NCBI GenBank assembly: GCA_942492625.1
Contig: CALOFM010000016.1
Span: 1-64,000 of the forward strand
Source: Thiosymbion sp942492625
Lineage (GTDB): Bacteria; Pseudomonadota; Gammaproteobacteria; Chromatiales; Chromatiaceae
Direction of reading: 5' to 3'
DNA length: 64,000 nucleotides
The first letter of the stretch is position 1; each line of letters opens with the position of its first letter. The position numbers and the translations under genes were made by a program. Positions 36,230-45,299 of the stretch are shown here, piece after piece. A model generated the notes under the pieces. The model did not search any database, was not told the DNA's origin, and saw nothing but the letters and a program-made list of their open reading frames with translations.

Positions 36230-37627
36230 ATGCCATTCGTCCCTCACACCGAAGACGACGTAGCCGCCATGTTGGCGGCTATCGGCGTCGAGCAGATCGA
36301 CGACCTGTTCGACGAGATCCCCCCGGAGCTACGCACGAGCGGCCTGTCGACCGTCCCCCCGGCCCTGTCGGAGATGGAAATCGGCCAGCTGATGCAGAAA
36401 CGCAGCCGACAGGATGGCCAGCCCCTGTGCTTCATCGGTGCGGGCGCCTACGACCACCACATTCCGGCCGCGGTCTGGCAGATCGCCACCCGGGGCGAGT
36501 TCTACAGCGCCTACACCCCCTATCAGGCCGAGGCAAGCCAAGGCACCTTGCAGGTGCTCTACGAGTTTCAGTCCATGATGACAGCCCTGACCGGCCTGGA
36601 CGTCTCCAACGCCTCCCTGTACGACGGCGCCTCGGCCTTGGCCGAGGCGGTTCTGATGGCGGTGCGCGCCAACCGCAAGAGCAAGAGCCGCCGGGTCTTG
36701 GTGCCCCGTGCCCTGCACCCGGCCTACCGGCGGACCGTTGAGTCAATCGTCCATCATCAGGAAATCGAGCTGGTGGAGGTCCCCTTCGACCGCAGCGGAG
36801 GAAACACGACGCTGGAGCAGCTCGACGCCCTCGCCGACGGGGAGTGCGCCGCCCTGGTGATCAACCAGCCGAACTTCTTCGGCGTGCTCGAAGAAGTGGA
36901 CGCCTTCACGGACTGGGCCCATGAGCGCAACGCACTGGTCATAGGCGTGGTCAACCCCACCGCATTGGCCCTGCTCTCTCCCCCGGGCGCCTGGGGCGGG
37001 AGCGGCGCGGACATCGCCTGCGGCGAGGCCCAGCCCCTGGGTATGCCGCTGGCCTCCGGCGGACCCTACGCGGGATTTCTGTGCTGCAAACAGGCCCTGG
37101 TGCGCCAGCTTCCGGGGCGCATCGCCGGCCGCACCCTTGACCTGGATGGCAAACCCGGCTTCACCCTGACCCTGCAAGCCCGAGAGCAGCACATCCGCCG
37201 CTCGAAGGCGACCTCGAACATCTGCACCAATCAGGGGTTGCTGGTCACCGCGGCGACTATCCACATGGCTCTCCTCGGCGCCGAGGGCCTGGAGCGGGTC
37301 GCCGCGGCCTGCCACGCCAACACGGCCAAGCTCGGCGGAATGCTGAGCGGGATTCCGGGCGTCGAGCCCCTGTTCGACCGGCCCGTCTTTCACGAGAAGG
37401 CCCTTCGCCTGCCCGCACCGGCCAAGGATCTGCTGCGCTCGCTCGCCGCGCACAACATCCTCGGCGGATTCGACCTGGGGTTGGACTATCCCGAGCTCGA
37501 TCCCGCCGTGCTGGTATGCGCCACGGAGATGCGCACGGACGAGGAAATGGACACCTTCGCCCAAAAGCTCGCACGGGTAGTGGCTACGCGCACCCAGGCG
37601 CGCTGCCCCGTGGAGCCGAAGATGTAG
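36230..37627 (+). CDS. gcvPA: Glycine dehydrogenase (decarboxylating) subunit 1
   Basis: GcvPA is the N-terminal half of the split P protein that, with GcvPB, decarboxylates glycine using PLP. The 465-residue protein contains FIGAGAYDHHIPAAVWQIAT, YTPYQAEASQGTLQVLYEFQ and SNICTNQGLLVTAATIHMAL, the classic GcvPA blocks. The split form is typical of many sulfur-oxidising and thermophilic bacteria. The partner gcvPB is separated from it by tpx. Confidence 0.97.
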   Translation: MPFVPHTEDDVAAMLAAIGVEQIDDLFDEIPPELRTSGLSTVPPALSEMEIGQLMQKRSRQDGQPLCFIGAGAYDHHIPAAVWQIATRGEFYSAYTPYQAEASQGTLQVLYEFQSMMTALTGLDVSNASLYDGASALAEAVLMAVRANRKSKSRRVLVPRALHPAYRRTVESIVHHQEIELVEVPFDRSGGNTTLEQLDALADGECAALVINQPNFFGVLEEVDAFTDWAHERNALVIGVVNPTALALLSPPGAWGGSGADIACGEAQPLGMPLASGGPYAGFLCCKQALVRQLPGRIAGRTLDLDGKPGFTLTLQAREQHIRRSKATSNICTNQGLLVTAATIHMALLGAEGLERVAAACHANTAKLGGMLSGIPGVEPLFDRPVFHEKALRLPAPAKDLLRSLAAHNILGGFDLGLDYPELDPAVLVCATEMRTDEEMDTFAQKLARVVATRTQARCPVEPKM

Positions 37628-37748
37628 GCAGCGCAGGGAACTCCAAAAACGCGGACAGCTGCAGGCCGGAGGCTGAAAGCCGGAAGCTTAATCCGCACAC
37701 AAATCAGGTAAACTGGACGATCCGACAACCCCAACAGGAGACACAACC

Positions 37749-38249
37749 ATGGCCCAAACCGCCCTCGAAGGTAATCCCGTAAAGCTCGCCGGAGAGCTGC
37801 CCGCCGTCGGCTCCACCGCGCCGGACTTCAGCCTGGTGGCCGGAGACCTGAGCGACGCGACGCTCGCCACCTATGCCGGGAAGAAGAAGCTGCTCAACAT
37901 CGTGCCCAGCCTCGACACCCCGGTCTGCGCGACGTCCACCAAGAAGTTCAACGAGGCGATGGCCGGCAAGGGCGACTCCGTTGCCCTGGTCATCTCGTCG
38001 GATCTGCCCTTCGCGTCCGGACGCTTTTGCGAGGCCGAGGGAATCACGAACGTCGTCAACCTGTCCATGATGCGCTCGAAGAACTTCGGCAAGGACTATG
38101 GCGTGCTGATCCAAGACGGCCCCCTGGCAGGCATCACCGCCCGCGCCATCGTGGTCATGGATGCCGACAATAAGGTCCTGTACACCCAGCTTGTTCCCGA
38201 AATCACCGCAGAGCCGGATTACGACTCGGCACTGGCCGCCCTGGGCTAA
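37749..38249 (+). CDS. tpx: Thiol peroxidase
   Basis: Tpx reduces lipid and alkyl hydroperoxides with thioredoxin. The 166-residue protein has the peroxidatic site VPSLDTPVCATST with Cys60 and the resolving GRFCEAEG with Cys94, nearly the E. coli numbering. AGGAGA precedes the ATG. Its placement between gcvPA and gcvPB is unusual; the ~120-bp gaps on both sides, one with an inverted repeat, suggest it may be separately expressed. Confidence 0.97.
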   Translation: MAQTALEGNPVKLAGELPAVGSTAPDFSLVAGDLSDATLATYAGKKKLLNIVPSLDTPVCATSTKKFNEAMAGKGDSVALVISSDLPFASGRFCEAEGITNVVNLSMMRSKNFGKDYGVLIQDGPLAGITARAIVVMDADNKVLYTQLVPEITAEPDYDSALAALG

Positions 38250-38315
38250 AGAGCCACCGCAAACCAGAATGCGAATAACTGCGCCGCACCCGTGCGTAGA
38301 CATCTCGCGCCAAGA

Positions 38316-38360
38316 CGCCAAGACGCAAAGGAGCCCCTCGGCAAGCTTTGCGTCTTGGTG
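38316..38360. repeat. Intergenic inverted repeat after tpx
   Basis: CGCCAAGACGCAAAG (38316-38330) and CTTTGCGTCTTGGTG (38346-38360) pair over 15 bp with one G-T wobble around a 15-base loop. It could terminate tpx transcription, though no T run follows. The motif resembles intergenic palindromes common in related genomes. Confidence 0.6.
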
Positions 38361-38386
38361 CAAGCAACTGTCTTCCGACTCAGACC

Positions 38387-39847
38387 ATGCTGATCCACGA
38401 CCACTCACGCCCGGGACGACGCGCCGGCGCCCAAGCCCCGCTCAAGGCTGCCCCGGCCCCCGACCTGCCGGAGCATCTGCGCCGTAAGCAACGGCCCGCC
38501 CTGCCCGAGGTTTCGGAGCTCCAGGCCGTGCGTCACTACACCAAGCTGTCGCAGCGCAACTTCTCCATCGACACCCATTTCTATCCCCTGGGCTCCTGTA
38601 CCATGAAGTACAACCCCAGGGCCTGTAACAGCCTGGCCTCCCTGCCGGGTTTTCTGGCGCGCCATCCCCTGGCACCCGACAGTCACAGTCAGGGCATCAT
38701 GGCCTGCCTCTATGAGCTGCAAGAGATACTCAAAGAGGTGACGGGCATGCACGCGGTCTCCCTGGCACCGGCCGCCGGGGCCCAGGGGGAATTTGCCGGG
38801 GTGGCCATGATCCGCGCCTATCACCAGGCACGGGGAGAGGATGCACGCACTCAGATCCTGGTCCCGGATGCGGCCCACGGGACCAACCCGGCCTCCGCGG
38901 TCATGTGCGGCTACCAGGTCCGGGAGATCCCCACCGGAAAGGAAGGCGACGTGGACATCGCCGCCCTGCGCGAAGCGGTCGGCCCCCAAACCGCCGGCAT
39001 CATGCTCACCAATCCGAGCACTGTAGGCGTTTTCGACCGCAATATCCGCGAGATCGCCGCAGCAGTGCACGAGGCGGGCGGCCTGCTCTATTACGACGGC
39101 GCCAACCTGAACGCCATCCTGGGCAAGGTGCGCCCTGGCGACATGGGGTTCGACGTCATCCACATGAACCTGCACAAGACCTTCTCCACGCCCCATGGTG
39201 GCGGAGGCCCGGGTGCCGGTCCGGTCGGTGTGTCAGAGCGTCTGGAGCCTTACCTGCCCGTGCCCCTGGTAGCCTACGGCGGCACCGAGTACGCCTGGCT
39301 GAACGAAAGGGCGCGGCCGGACAGCATCGGCCGGCTGACGGCTTTCGGCGGCAACATGGGTATCTTGCTGCGTGCCTACATCTATGCCCGCATGCTCGGC
39401 ACCGAAGGCATGAAGCGCGTGGCCGAGTACGCCACGCTCAACGCCAACTACCTGCTCAAGCGCCTGACCGATGCCGGCTTCGAGCCCGCCTACGGCGACC
39501 GCCGCGCCAGCCACGAGTTCATTCTCACCCTGCGAAAGGAGGCCAAGGAGCTGGGGGTGAACACCATGGACTTCGCCAAGCGCCTGCTGGATTACGGCTT
39601 CCACGCCCCCACCACCTACTTCCCGCTGCTGGTCCCCGAATGCCTGCTGATCGAGCCCACGGAGAGCGAGACCAAGGAGGAGTTGGACGCCTTTGTCGAG
39701 GCCCTGGTCCAGATCAAGCAGGAGGCGCGGGAGCACCCGGACCTGGTCAAAGACGCGCCGCACCGGTTGCCCGTGCGCCGGTTGGACGACGTGCGCGCGG
39801 CCCGGCAGCTCGACCTGGCCTGGAAGCCCGCAGGGGGCGATGGGTAA
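38387..39847 (+). CDS. gcvPB: Glycine dehydrogenase (decarboxylating) subunit 2
   Basis: GcvPB carries the PLP lysine of the split P protein. The 486-residue protein from ATG 38387 contains SIDTHFYPLGSCTMKYNPR, LAPAAGAQGEFAGVAMIRAY, LTNPSTVGVFDRNI and the PLP-binding HMNLHKTFSTPHGGGGPG. The first ~25 residues include an RPGRRAGAQAP stretch that is less conserved. Its last codons overlap the dgkA start (ATG 39840), so the two are translationally linked. Confidence 0.97.
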   Translation: MLIHDHSRPGRRAGAQAPLKAAPAPDLPEHLRRKQRPALPEVSELQAVRHYTKLSQRNFSIDTHFYPLGSCTMKYNPRACNSLASLPGFLARHPLAPDSHSQGIMACLYELQEILKEVTGMHAVSLAPAAGAQGEFAGVAMIRAYHQARGEDARTQILVPDAAHGTNPASAVMCGYQVREIPTGKEGDVDIAALREAVGPQTAGIMLTNPSTVGVFDRNIREIAAAVHEAGGLLYYDGANLNAILGKVRPGDMGFDVIHMNLHKTFSTPHGGGGPGAGPVGVSERLEPYLPVPLVAYGGTEYAWLNERARPDSIGRLTAFGGNMGILLRAYIYARMLGTEGMKRVAEYATLNANYLLKRLTDAGFEPAYGDRRASHEFILTLRKEAKELGVNTMDFAKRLLDYGFHAPTTYFPLLVPECLLIEPTESETKEELDAFVEALVQIKQEAREHPDLVKDAPHRLPVRRLDDVRAARQLDLAWKPAGGDG

Positions 39848-40211
39848 CCAGAACGCCAGGGGCTGGCGCCGCATCGCCAAGGCCTTCGGTTACTCCATGC
39901 AGGGCTTCAAGGCCTGTTACGAGCAGGAGGAGGCCTTCCGCCAGGAAGTCTGGGTCCTCATCCCCTTGCTGCCCCTTGGCCTTTGGCTCGGCGAGACCGC
40001 TATGGAGCGGGCGGTACTGGCCGGCAGCCTGCTGGTCGTGCCCATCGTCGAGCTGCTCAATTCCGCCATCGAGGCCAACGTGGACCGGGTCGGCCTCGAA
40101 CGACACGAGCTCTCGGGCCGCGCCAAGGACATCGCCTCCGCCGCCGTGTTTCTCAGTGTCGTTTTTGCGGTGGTGGTCTGGGGGCTGATCCTGTTGCCCA
40201 GGTGGATTTGA
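39840..40211 (+). CDS. dgkA: Diacylglycerol kinase
   Basis: DgkA phosphorylates diacylglycerol at the inner membrane, recycling lipid from membrane-derived glycan synthesis. The 123-residue protein has three membrane segments and the signature ELLNSAIEANVDRVGLERHE with the catalytic glutamates. It overlaps the gcvPB stop by eight bases and is followed by moaB. Confidence 0.95.
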   Translation: MGNQNARGWRRIAKAFGYSMQGFKACYEQEEAFRQEVWVLIPLLPLGLWLGETAMERAVLAGSLLVVPIVELLNSAIEANVDRVGLERHELSGRAKDIASAAVFLSVVFAVVVWGLILLPRWI

Positions 40212-40268
40212 GTCCGCGCATCTGCAAAGATATTCCGCCCTCAATGATCCTAGACCGGCGAAACCCAT

Positions 40269-40800
40269 ATGACCGAGCACTTCAAAGACACCGGCTTCAT
40301 TCCCCTCAACCTCGCGGTCCTTACCGTGTCCGACAGCCGCACCGATGCCGACGACAAGTCCGGCGCCCTGCTCAGGGACAGCGCTGAGACCGCCGGCCAC
40401 CAGGTTATCGCCAAAGAAATAGTCCCGGACGACGTATACCGGATGCGAGCGGTCTTCTCGCGCTGGATCGCGGACCCGCAGGGTGCAGGTGGTGGTGACC
40501 ACCGGCGGCACCGGAATCACCGGGAGGGACAGCACACCGGAGGCCATCGCGCCGCTGCTGGACAAGCAAATCGAGGGCTTCGGCGAGCTCTTCCGCACCC
40601 TCTCCTTCCAGGAGATCGGAACCTCCACGGTCCAGTCCCGCGCCCTGGCCGGATTGGCCAACGGCACCTTCATCTTCTGTCTTCCCGGCTCCAGCGGCGC
40701 CTGCCGCACCGCCTGGGACAAGATCCTGCAGCCCCAGCTCGACCATCGCACCAGACCGTGCAACTTCGCCCAGCTCATCCCGCGTCTCTTGGAAACCTAG
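40269..40800 (+). pseudogene. moaB: Molybdenum cofactor protein MoaB with one frameshift
   Basis: MoaB/Mog adenylylates molybdopterin before molybdenum insertion. The first frame reads LAVLTVSDSRTDADDKSGAL to FSRWIADPQ, and removing one G from the GGG at 40481-40483 continues VQVVVTTGGTGITGRDSTPE and IFCLPGSSGACRTAWDKILQ to the stop at 40800. The restored protein would be about 176 residues with all MoaB motifs. As moeA and moaD follow intact, a sequencing error is at least as likely as a real mutation. Confidence 0.9.
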
Positions 40801-40888
40801 GGGGGACAGGTTAGGCGCGCAACGCCAGCCAGCATTGAAGCTTGCTCGGGCGGTTCCGCGCCCACCAATCGTCGGGGAAAATGCCGAT

Positions 40889-42148
40889 ATGACCACCCAC
40901 AACGACTGCTGCGAGAAGCCCCAAGCACGCCCTCTCCTGACCATGGAGCAGGCCCTGGAGCTGCTCCTGGCCCAAGCCCGGCCAGTTGTGGACGTCGAGC
41001 GACTACCCACGATGGACGGACTCGGCAGGGTGCTGGCCGAGCAGGTGATCAGCACCATCGAGGTCCCCGCCTGGGACAACAGCGCCATGGACGGCTACGC
41101 GGTGCGCACCGCGGACCTGCAAACAAACGGCGGCCGCCTGAGCGTCGCCCAACGCATCCCCGCCGGAGTCACCGGGCATCCCCTCGCGCCCGGCACGGCG
41201 GCGCGCATCTTCACCGGCGCACCGGTGCCCGAAGGCGCGGACGCGGTGGTCATCCAAGAGGTCTGCGAGACAGAGGGCGACCAGGTCCGGGTGCCGGTCG
41301 AGATCAAGCCCGGCGCCAATATCCGCCGCGCCGGCGAGGACATCGCCGCCGGCTCGCAGGTCATTGCCGCCGGCACCAGGCTGGGGGCGCAGCAACTGGG
41401 ACTCGCCGCCTCGGTCGGCGCAGCGCAGCTGGGCGTCTACCGCCGGCTGCGCGTCGCCGTCTTCTCCAGCGGCGATGAGCTGATCATGCCGGGCGAGCCC
41501 TTGGGGCCGGGGCAGATCTACAACTCCAACCGATTCACCCTGTGCGGCCTGTTGGCGGAGCTGGGATGCGAGGTCATGGACCTGGGCATCGTCCAGGATA
41601 CGCTGGATGCGACCATGGACGCCCTCGCCGGCGCAGCGCAGAGATCCGACCTGATCCTGGCCAGCGGCGGCGTCTCGGTGGGCGAAGAAGATCACGTCAA
41701 GCCGGCCGTGGAGCGCCTGGGCAGCCTGGACCTGTGGAAAATCGCCATTCGCCCCGGCAAGCCCCTGGCCTTCGGTCACATAGGCTCGGCCCGAACCCCC
41801 TTCATCGGCAGCCCTGGCAATCCCGTGTCCCTGTTCGTCACCTTCTGTCTCTTCGCCCGGCCCTTCATCCTGCGCATGCAGGGAACGGCAGGATCGGTCA
41901 ACCCCTATTCGTTAACGGCCGAAGCGGGATTCGATTGGCCCCGCCCGGACAAGCGCCGCGAATTTCAACGCGCCCGCCTGGAGCAGGACGGCAACGGTGC
42001 CGCTCGGGTCAGCGTCTATCCCAGCCGCTCCTCCGGCGTGCTCTCGTCCGTAGCCTGGGCCAACGGTCTGGCCGTCATCCCGGAAGGACAGGCTATAAAG
42101 CAGGGAGACCCGGTCCAATTCATTCCCTTCAGCGAGCTCACCCGATGA
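40889..42148 (+). CDS. moeA: Molybdopterin molybdenumtransferase
   Basis: MoeA inserts molybdenum into adenylylated molybdopterin. From ATG 40889 the 419-residue protein has VPAWDNSAMDGYAVRTADL (the MoeA hallmark), FTGAPVPEGADAVVIQE, FSSGDELIMPGEPLGPGQIY and LASGGVSVGEEDHVK, FIGSPGNPVSLFVTFCLF. The methionine at 40835 is rejected because it lies in unconserved sequence. The stop overlaps the moaD start (ATGA). Confidence 0.96.
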   Translation: MTTHNDCCEKPQARPLLTMEQALELLLAQARPVVDVERLPTMDGLGRVLAEQVISTIEVPAWDNSAMDGYAVRTADLQTNGGRLSVAQRIPAGVTGHPLAPGTAARIFTGAPVPEGADAVVIQEVCETEGDQVRVPVEIKPGANIRRAGEDIAAGSQVIAAGTRLGAQQLGLAASVGAAQLGVYRRLRVAVFSSGDELIMPGEPLGPGQIYNSNRFTLCGLLAELGCEVMDLGIVQDTLDATMDALAGAAQRSDLILASGGVSVGEEDHVKPAVERLGSLDLWKIAIRPGKPLAFGHIGSARTPFIGSPGNPVSLFVTFCLFARPFILRMQGTAGSVNPYSLTAEAGFDWPRPDKRREFQRARLEQDGNGAARVSVYPSRSSGVLSSVAWANGLAVIPEGQAIKQGDPVQFIPFSELTR

Positions 42149-42399
42149 TCAAGGTCCTGTACTTCGCCCGCCTGCGCGAGCAGCTTGGTACCGCCGGCGA
42201 GCAGATCCCGTCCGAAACCGGGCCGGCGACGGTGGCCGACATCACAGCCCTGCTGCGCCGGCGCGGCGGCGCTTGGTCCGAAGTCCTCGGCGAGGGGGAA
42301 ACCATCATGGCAGCCGTGAACCAGGAGATGGCCCGCCCCGAGACACCGGTCGAGGACGGGGACGAGTTGGCCTTCTTTCCGCCGGTTACCGGGGGGTAG
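42145..42399 (+). CDS. moaD: Molybdopterin synthase sulfur-carrier subunit
   Basis: MoaD is a ubiquitin-like protein that donates sulfur for molybdopterin via its C-terminal Gly-Gly. The 84-residue protein ends FFPPVTGG, with the required double glycine, and begins MIKVLYFARLREQLG. It overlaps moeA by four bases, so the two are coupled. moaE is not in the window. Confidence 0.96.
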   Translation: MIKVLYFARLREQLGTAGEQIPSETGPATVADITALLRRRGGAWSEVLGEGETIMAAVNQEMARPETPVEDGDELAFFPPVTGG

Positions 42400-42475
42400 G
42401 CTTTACAGGCCAATTCCGATAACAGGAAGGCTCAGGACCCCAACCTGGTGCAGCGCACATCTAAATTCGAGTATT

Positions 42476-42504
42476 TTGACACGATTTCCGTGTCACACTA
42501 AAAT
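42476..42504 (+). promoter_or_regulatory. Consensus promoter with palindromic operator for the toxin-antitoxin pair
   Basis: TTGACA (42476-42481), 17-bp spacer, TAAAAT (42499-42504). A 7-bp inverted repeat TGACACG-ATTTC-CGTGTCA (42477-42495) covers the -35 box and spacer, as expected for an operator bound by the antitoxin. The predicted start (about 42511) coincides with the ATG at 42512, implying a leaderless message. Confidence 0.82.
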
Positions 42505-42511
42505 CGCGCCC

Positions 42512-42754
42512 ATGAAAAATATCACCATCACCCTTGACGAGGAGACCGCCCGATGGGCGCGAATCTGGGCCGCGCAGCACAACACCAGCGTCTCAAGGTT
42601 TCTTGGGGAGGTGCTGACGGACCGCATGCGCGTGGAAACGGGTTACGATGCGGCGAAGAATCGATTCTTAAGCAAACCGCCTTTGCGGTTGCGCGACGAA
42701 GGCAGCGCATACCCGGAACGAGAATCGCTTCATGACCGCAACAGTCTTCGTTGA
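42512..42754 (+). CDS. Ribbon-helix-helix antitoxin
   Basis: The 80-residue protein begins MKNITITLDEETARWARIWA followed by a helical VSRFLGEVLTDRM, the ribbon-helix-helix pattern of antitoxins that pair with PIN-domain toxins; the C-terminal part (residues 50-80) is basic and proline-containing, suited to toxin binding. It overlaps the start of the following PIN gene (42732). ATG 42512 lies directly after a consensus promoter. It may still repress its own promoter although the partner is damaged. Confidence 0.78.
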   Translation: MKNITITLDEETARWARIWAAQHNTSVSRFLGEVLTDRMRVETGYDAAKNRFLSKPPLRLRDEGSAYPERESLHDRNSLR

Positions 42755-42965
42755 CACCAACGTACTTGTTTACCGCAGGGACGCCACCGATCCCCGAAAG
42801 CAAGAAGCCGCCACGGCGTGGCTCGACATCGTTTCCGCCGCGCAAACCGCCGCATGCAGCTTTCTTCTGTCTGAGGACCTGCAAACCGGCCAAGAATTCA
42901 ATGGCGTGAAGGTCATCTCCCCATTTTCCACTGAGGTTGCGGAGGTTTTCCCACAACGGGTTTAG
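42732..42965 (+). pseudogene. PIN-domain toxin (VapC-like) with internal deletion
   Basis: The frame has the family start TATVFVDTNVLVYRRDATDP (first catalytic Asp in VDTN) and the family end CSFLLSEDLQTGQEFNGVKV, but is only 77 residues, against about 135 normally. The join after TAWLDIV to SAAQTA skips roughly 60-70 residues, including the second acidic cluster and the WxDA region. An in-frame deletion is therefore likely, and the RNase should be inactive. Confidence 0.8.
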
Positions 42966-43137
42966 ACCCCGTCCTTTTGAACCGGCGGTACCGTTCGACC
43001 TCCCGAGACAAACGGGGGGAGTCTGCAGTCGCCGTTAAGCCCATGCAGCATGCCATCCGCGCCACTCCTTTGCTTCTGGTATGTAGTGCGCTGCTTGCTG
43101 CGCTCCCTTCTCTTTCCCCGAATAGGATGCACGCAAC

Positions 43138-43165
43138 AAAAAACGGGACCCGAAGGCCCCGTTTC
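43138..43165 (-). terminator. Intrinsic terminator after the porin gene
   Basis: On the minus strand ACGGGGCC-TTCG-GGTCCCGT forms an 8-bp stem with a TTCG tetraloop, followed by TTTTTTG, 30 bp downstream of the porin stop. Confidence 0.85.
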
Positions 43166-43189
43166 TATCCGCAAAGGACTAAGTGAGAC

Positions 43190-44920
43190 TTAGAACTTGT
43201 GGATCATGCCGAGCGAGAAGGCGCTCCAGTCGGAGTCGTCTCGGTCGTCGTCCATCTTCGTATAGAGCGCGTAGGCGCGGGTCCGCTTGCTGAAGTTGTG
43301 GTCGAAAGCGACGCCCCAAGTGTCCTTGTTCTTCTGCTCGATCAGATTGAGACCCTTGTCGCACGAAAGGTTGAAGCCGACGTTCCAGGTATCGGAGCAC
43401 TTCTCCAGGTCCATCGAGCCGTACATGCCCTTGATGGTGTTGTTGCCGAAGGAGTAGCCAGCCTGGATCTGCCACAGCTTGGAGTCCGCGGACTTGGGCG
43501 CACCCAGGACGTTTGAGCGTCCCTCGTATCGACCGGTGAGGGTAAAGCCGTTCCAGTCGAGCAAGCCCAGGCCGATGCCCCATTTGGTATCGTCTTTCGT
43601 GCTCTTGTTGTACAGGCCCTCGTACCAGTCCTGCAGCTCGATACCGCTGACCTGGTATTTCTTCCAGTGCTCCTTGCCGAGCACCTCGTAGCCCGCCGAG
43701 CCGTAGAAGGGGCCGTTCGTGTAGATAGCCGCGATCGACCAGGCGTCGGCGATGCCGTTTGCATCCTGGTTAAACGTGCCGAGCGGGGTAGCGCCACCGG
43801 AGGGGATGACCGCGCCCGCGAGCTGGAAGCCGCTCCAGCTCGGGCTGATGTAGGCGATCACGCTGTCGGCGCGCAGATCGTTGAAGCCGACCGTCCAGTT
43901 GAAGTCCGCCATCGTGTCCGCGAACAGGTCGAGCTTGCCGAATGAGATCTTGTAGGGCGTGTCGTGACGGCCGATCAGGAAGGTGCCGAAGTTGCCGGCC
44001 AGGCCCACGAAGCTGTTACGCATGCTGAACGCGCTGTTCGTTCTCGTCGTGCCGCGGTTGCCGTTGTCGATGTCGTTGTCGCGGTTGTCGTTGCTCAGGT
44101 CGACGCCGATCTCGACCTGATAGATGGCCTTGAGGCCGCCGCCGAGGTCCTCGGAGCCCTTGATGCCGATGCGGTTGGAGCGCGGGTTCATGCCCAGTCC
44201 CCAGCCCTTGTATTCTTTGTTGTCGTTGTCGGTTACCGACCCCCTGCCCTGCAGCCTCGCCCAGGCTGCGGCTGTCTGTTGCTGCGCTTGGGTGGTGTTC
44301 AGGTTGGCGAACTGGGTCGCGGCCGCCAATTGCCGCACAGTCGCCACGTTCTCGTTCCGGCCGGCTTGGAGGGCTTGGTTGTAGGCGTCTCTGCCGGCGA
44401 TGTTCGCACCGCCGAAGATTTCCTGCCCTCGTTCGTCAGAGACCGATGTGACCCCGCCGTCGTTGCTCCAACGAAGGGTGGTGGGATCTTGTACGAATCC
44501 GTTAGCTGTCGCGATCCCCCCATAGGTGTTCTCGTTCGACACGGGGACTATGCCAACCTGGGTATTCGCAGTGCCGGTAGGGGCAGGAGTGCCATCGGGG
44601 TTCGTTACATTGGTGAAGGGTCCCCTGCCGCCTGGAAGGCCCGGGATGACGCCATCGGTAGTGATAAGTGTATTATTGGGGTCGTTTACGAGGCGACCGT
44701 CTCGGGCCTCGACTGAGGCCGAAGTGTAGGCCCTCCCTGCGTTCAACAGACTAGCCCTGCCGGAGGCGCTGATCGGCACGGCGCCCCACAAGGCGTACTC
44801 ATCGACGTCGACATAGTCGATGGACTCATGCAGCACGCCGTAGATGGTGGCCTCGGCAAAAACCGCCGCCGGGGTCGTCATGGCGGCTGCCACCGCCAGT
44901 GTGATGAGCTTCTTGTTCAT
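43190..44920 (-). CDS. Gram-negative general porin with a large N-terminal insertion
   Basis: A 576-residue outer-membrane porin of the trimeric 16-strand family. Signal peptide MNKKLITLAVAAAMTTPAAV to FA (22), first strand EATIYGVLHESIDYVDVDEY, a loop of about 190 residues (42 to 234) and then normal porin sequence from NKEYKGWGLGMNPRSNRIGI to the C-terminal Phe (FSLGMIHKF). Typical members have about 350-400 residues, so the insertion makes this one unusual. The insert is rich in Thr/Asn/Gly/Ala and poor in charge. ATG 44920 is preceded by GGAGAACAGG. A strong terminator follows. Confidence 0.93.
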   Translation of the reverse strand: MNKKLITLAVAAAMTTPAAVFAEATIYGVLHESIDYVDVDEYALWGAVPISASGRASLLNAGRAYTSASVEARDGRLVNDPNNTLITTDGVIPGLPGGRGPFTNVTNPDGTPAPTGTANTQVGIVPVSNENTYGGIATANGFVQDPTTLRWSNDGGVTSVSDERGQEIFGGANIAGRDAYNQALQAGRNENVATVRQLAAATQFANLNTTQAQQQTAAAWARLQGRGSVTDNDNKEYKGWGLGMNPRSNRIGIKGSEDLGGGLKAIYQVEIGVDLSNDNRDNDIDNGNRGTTRTNSAFSMRNSFVGLAGNFGTFLIGRHDTPYKISFGKLDLFADTMADFNWTVGFNDLRADSVIAYISPSWSGFQLAGAVIPSGGATPLGTFNQDANGIADAWSIAAIYTNGPFYGSAGYEVLGKEHWKKYQVSGIELQDWYEGLYNKSTKDDTKWGIGLGLLDWNGFTLTGRYEGRSNVLGAPKSADSKLWQIQAGYSFGNNTIKGMYGSMDLEKCSDTWNVGFNLSCDKGLNLIEQKNKDTWGVAFDHNFSKRTRAYALYTKMDDDRDDSDWSAFSLGMIHKF

Positions 44921-45299
44921 CCTGTTCTCCGCTGTTGTTGATTTGCTGAAAATTTTGTGAAAACCAAACGCTTTTGCGTCTTGCGGTAAGAATAATAGAC
45001 CACCACACCAGCTCACGCAACAATTTTTTTGAAAAAAGATACACAAAGCCGATTTGTCTCTTTTTTATCACAGCTGCGGCGCGAGCATACGCGCGGAGGC
45101 TAGCTTCAAGGGAAATGGTGCAGGTCCGAAATAGGGAGGCAGGGGCAAAGCCCGCACCTGCGGACACAAGCGTCTGCGATCTTTGTTGCGGGAAGGTAAC
45201 AGGTAAGAGAATGCGGAGAGACTGCACATAGCCGAGCTGGCGATCTCTGTACTCGCCGACCATCCGTGGAAAAAAGTCCACGGCTGTCGGACCGGCTTA
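44921..45299 (-). other. Porin upstream region
   Basis: About 380 bp between the DUF29 gene and the porin. An AT-rich stretch (44940-45070) holds the likely porin promoter; the rest shows nothing recognisable. Confidence 0.5.
44992..45020 (-). promoter_or_regulatory. Probable porin promoter
   Basis: On the minus strand TTGCGT (45015-45020), 17-bp spacer and TATTAT (44992-44997) lie about 70 bp upstream of the ATG, in an AT-rich stretch. The -10 box differs from consensus by one base; the -35 is weaker. Confidence 0.45.
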
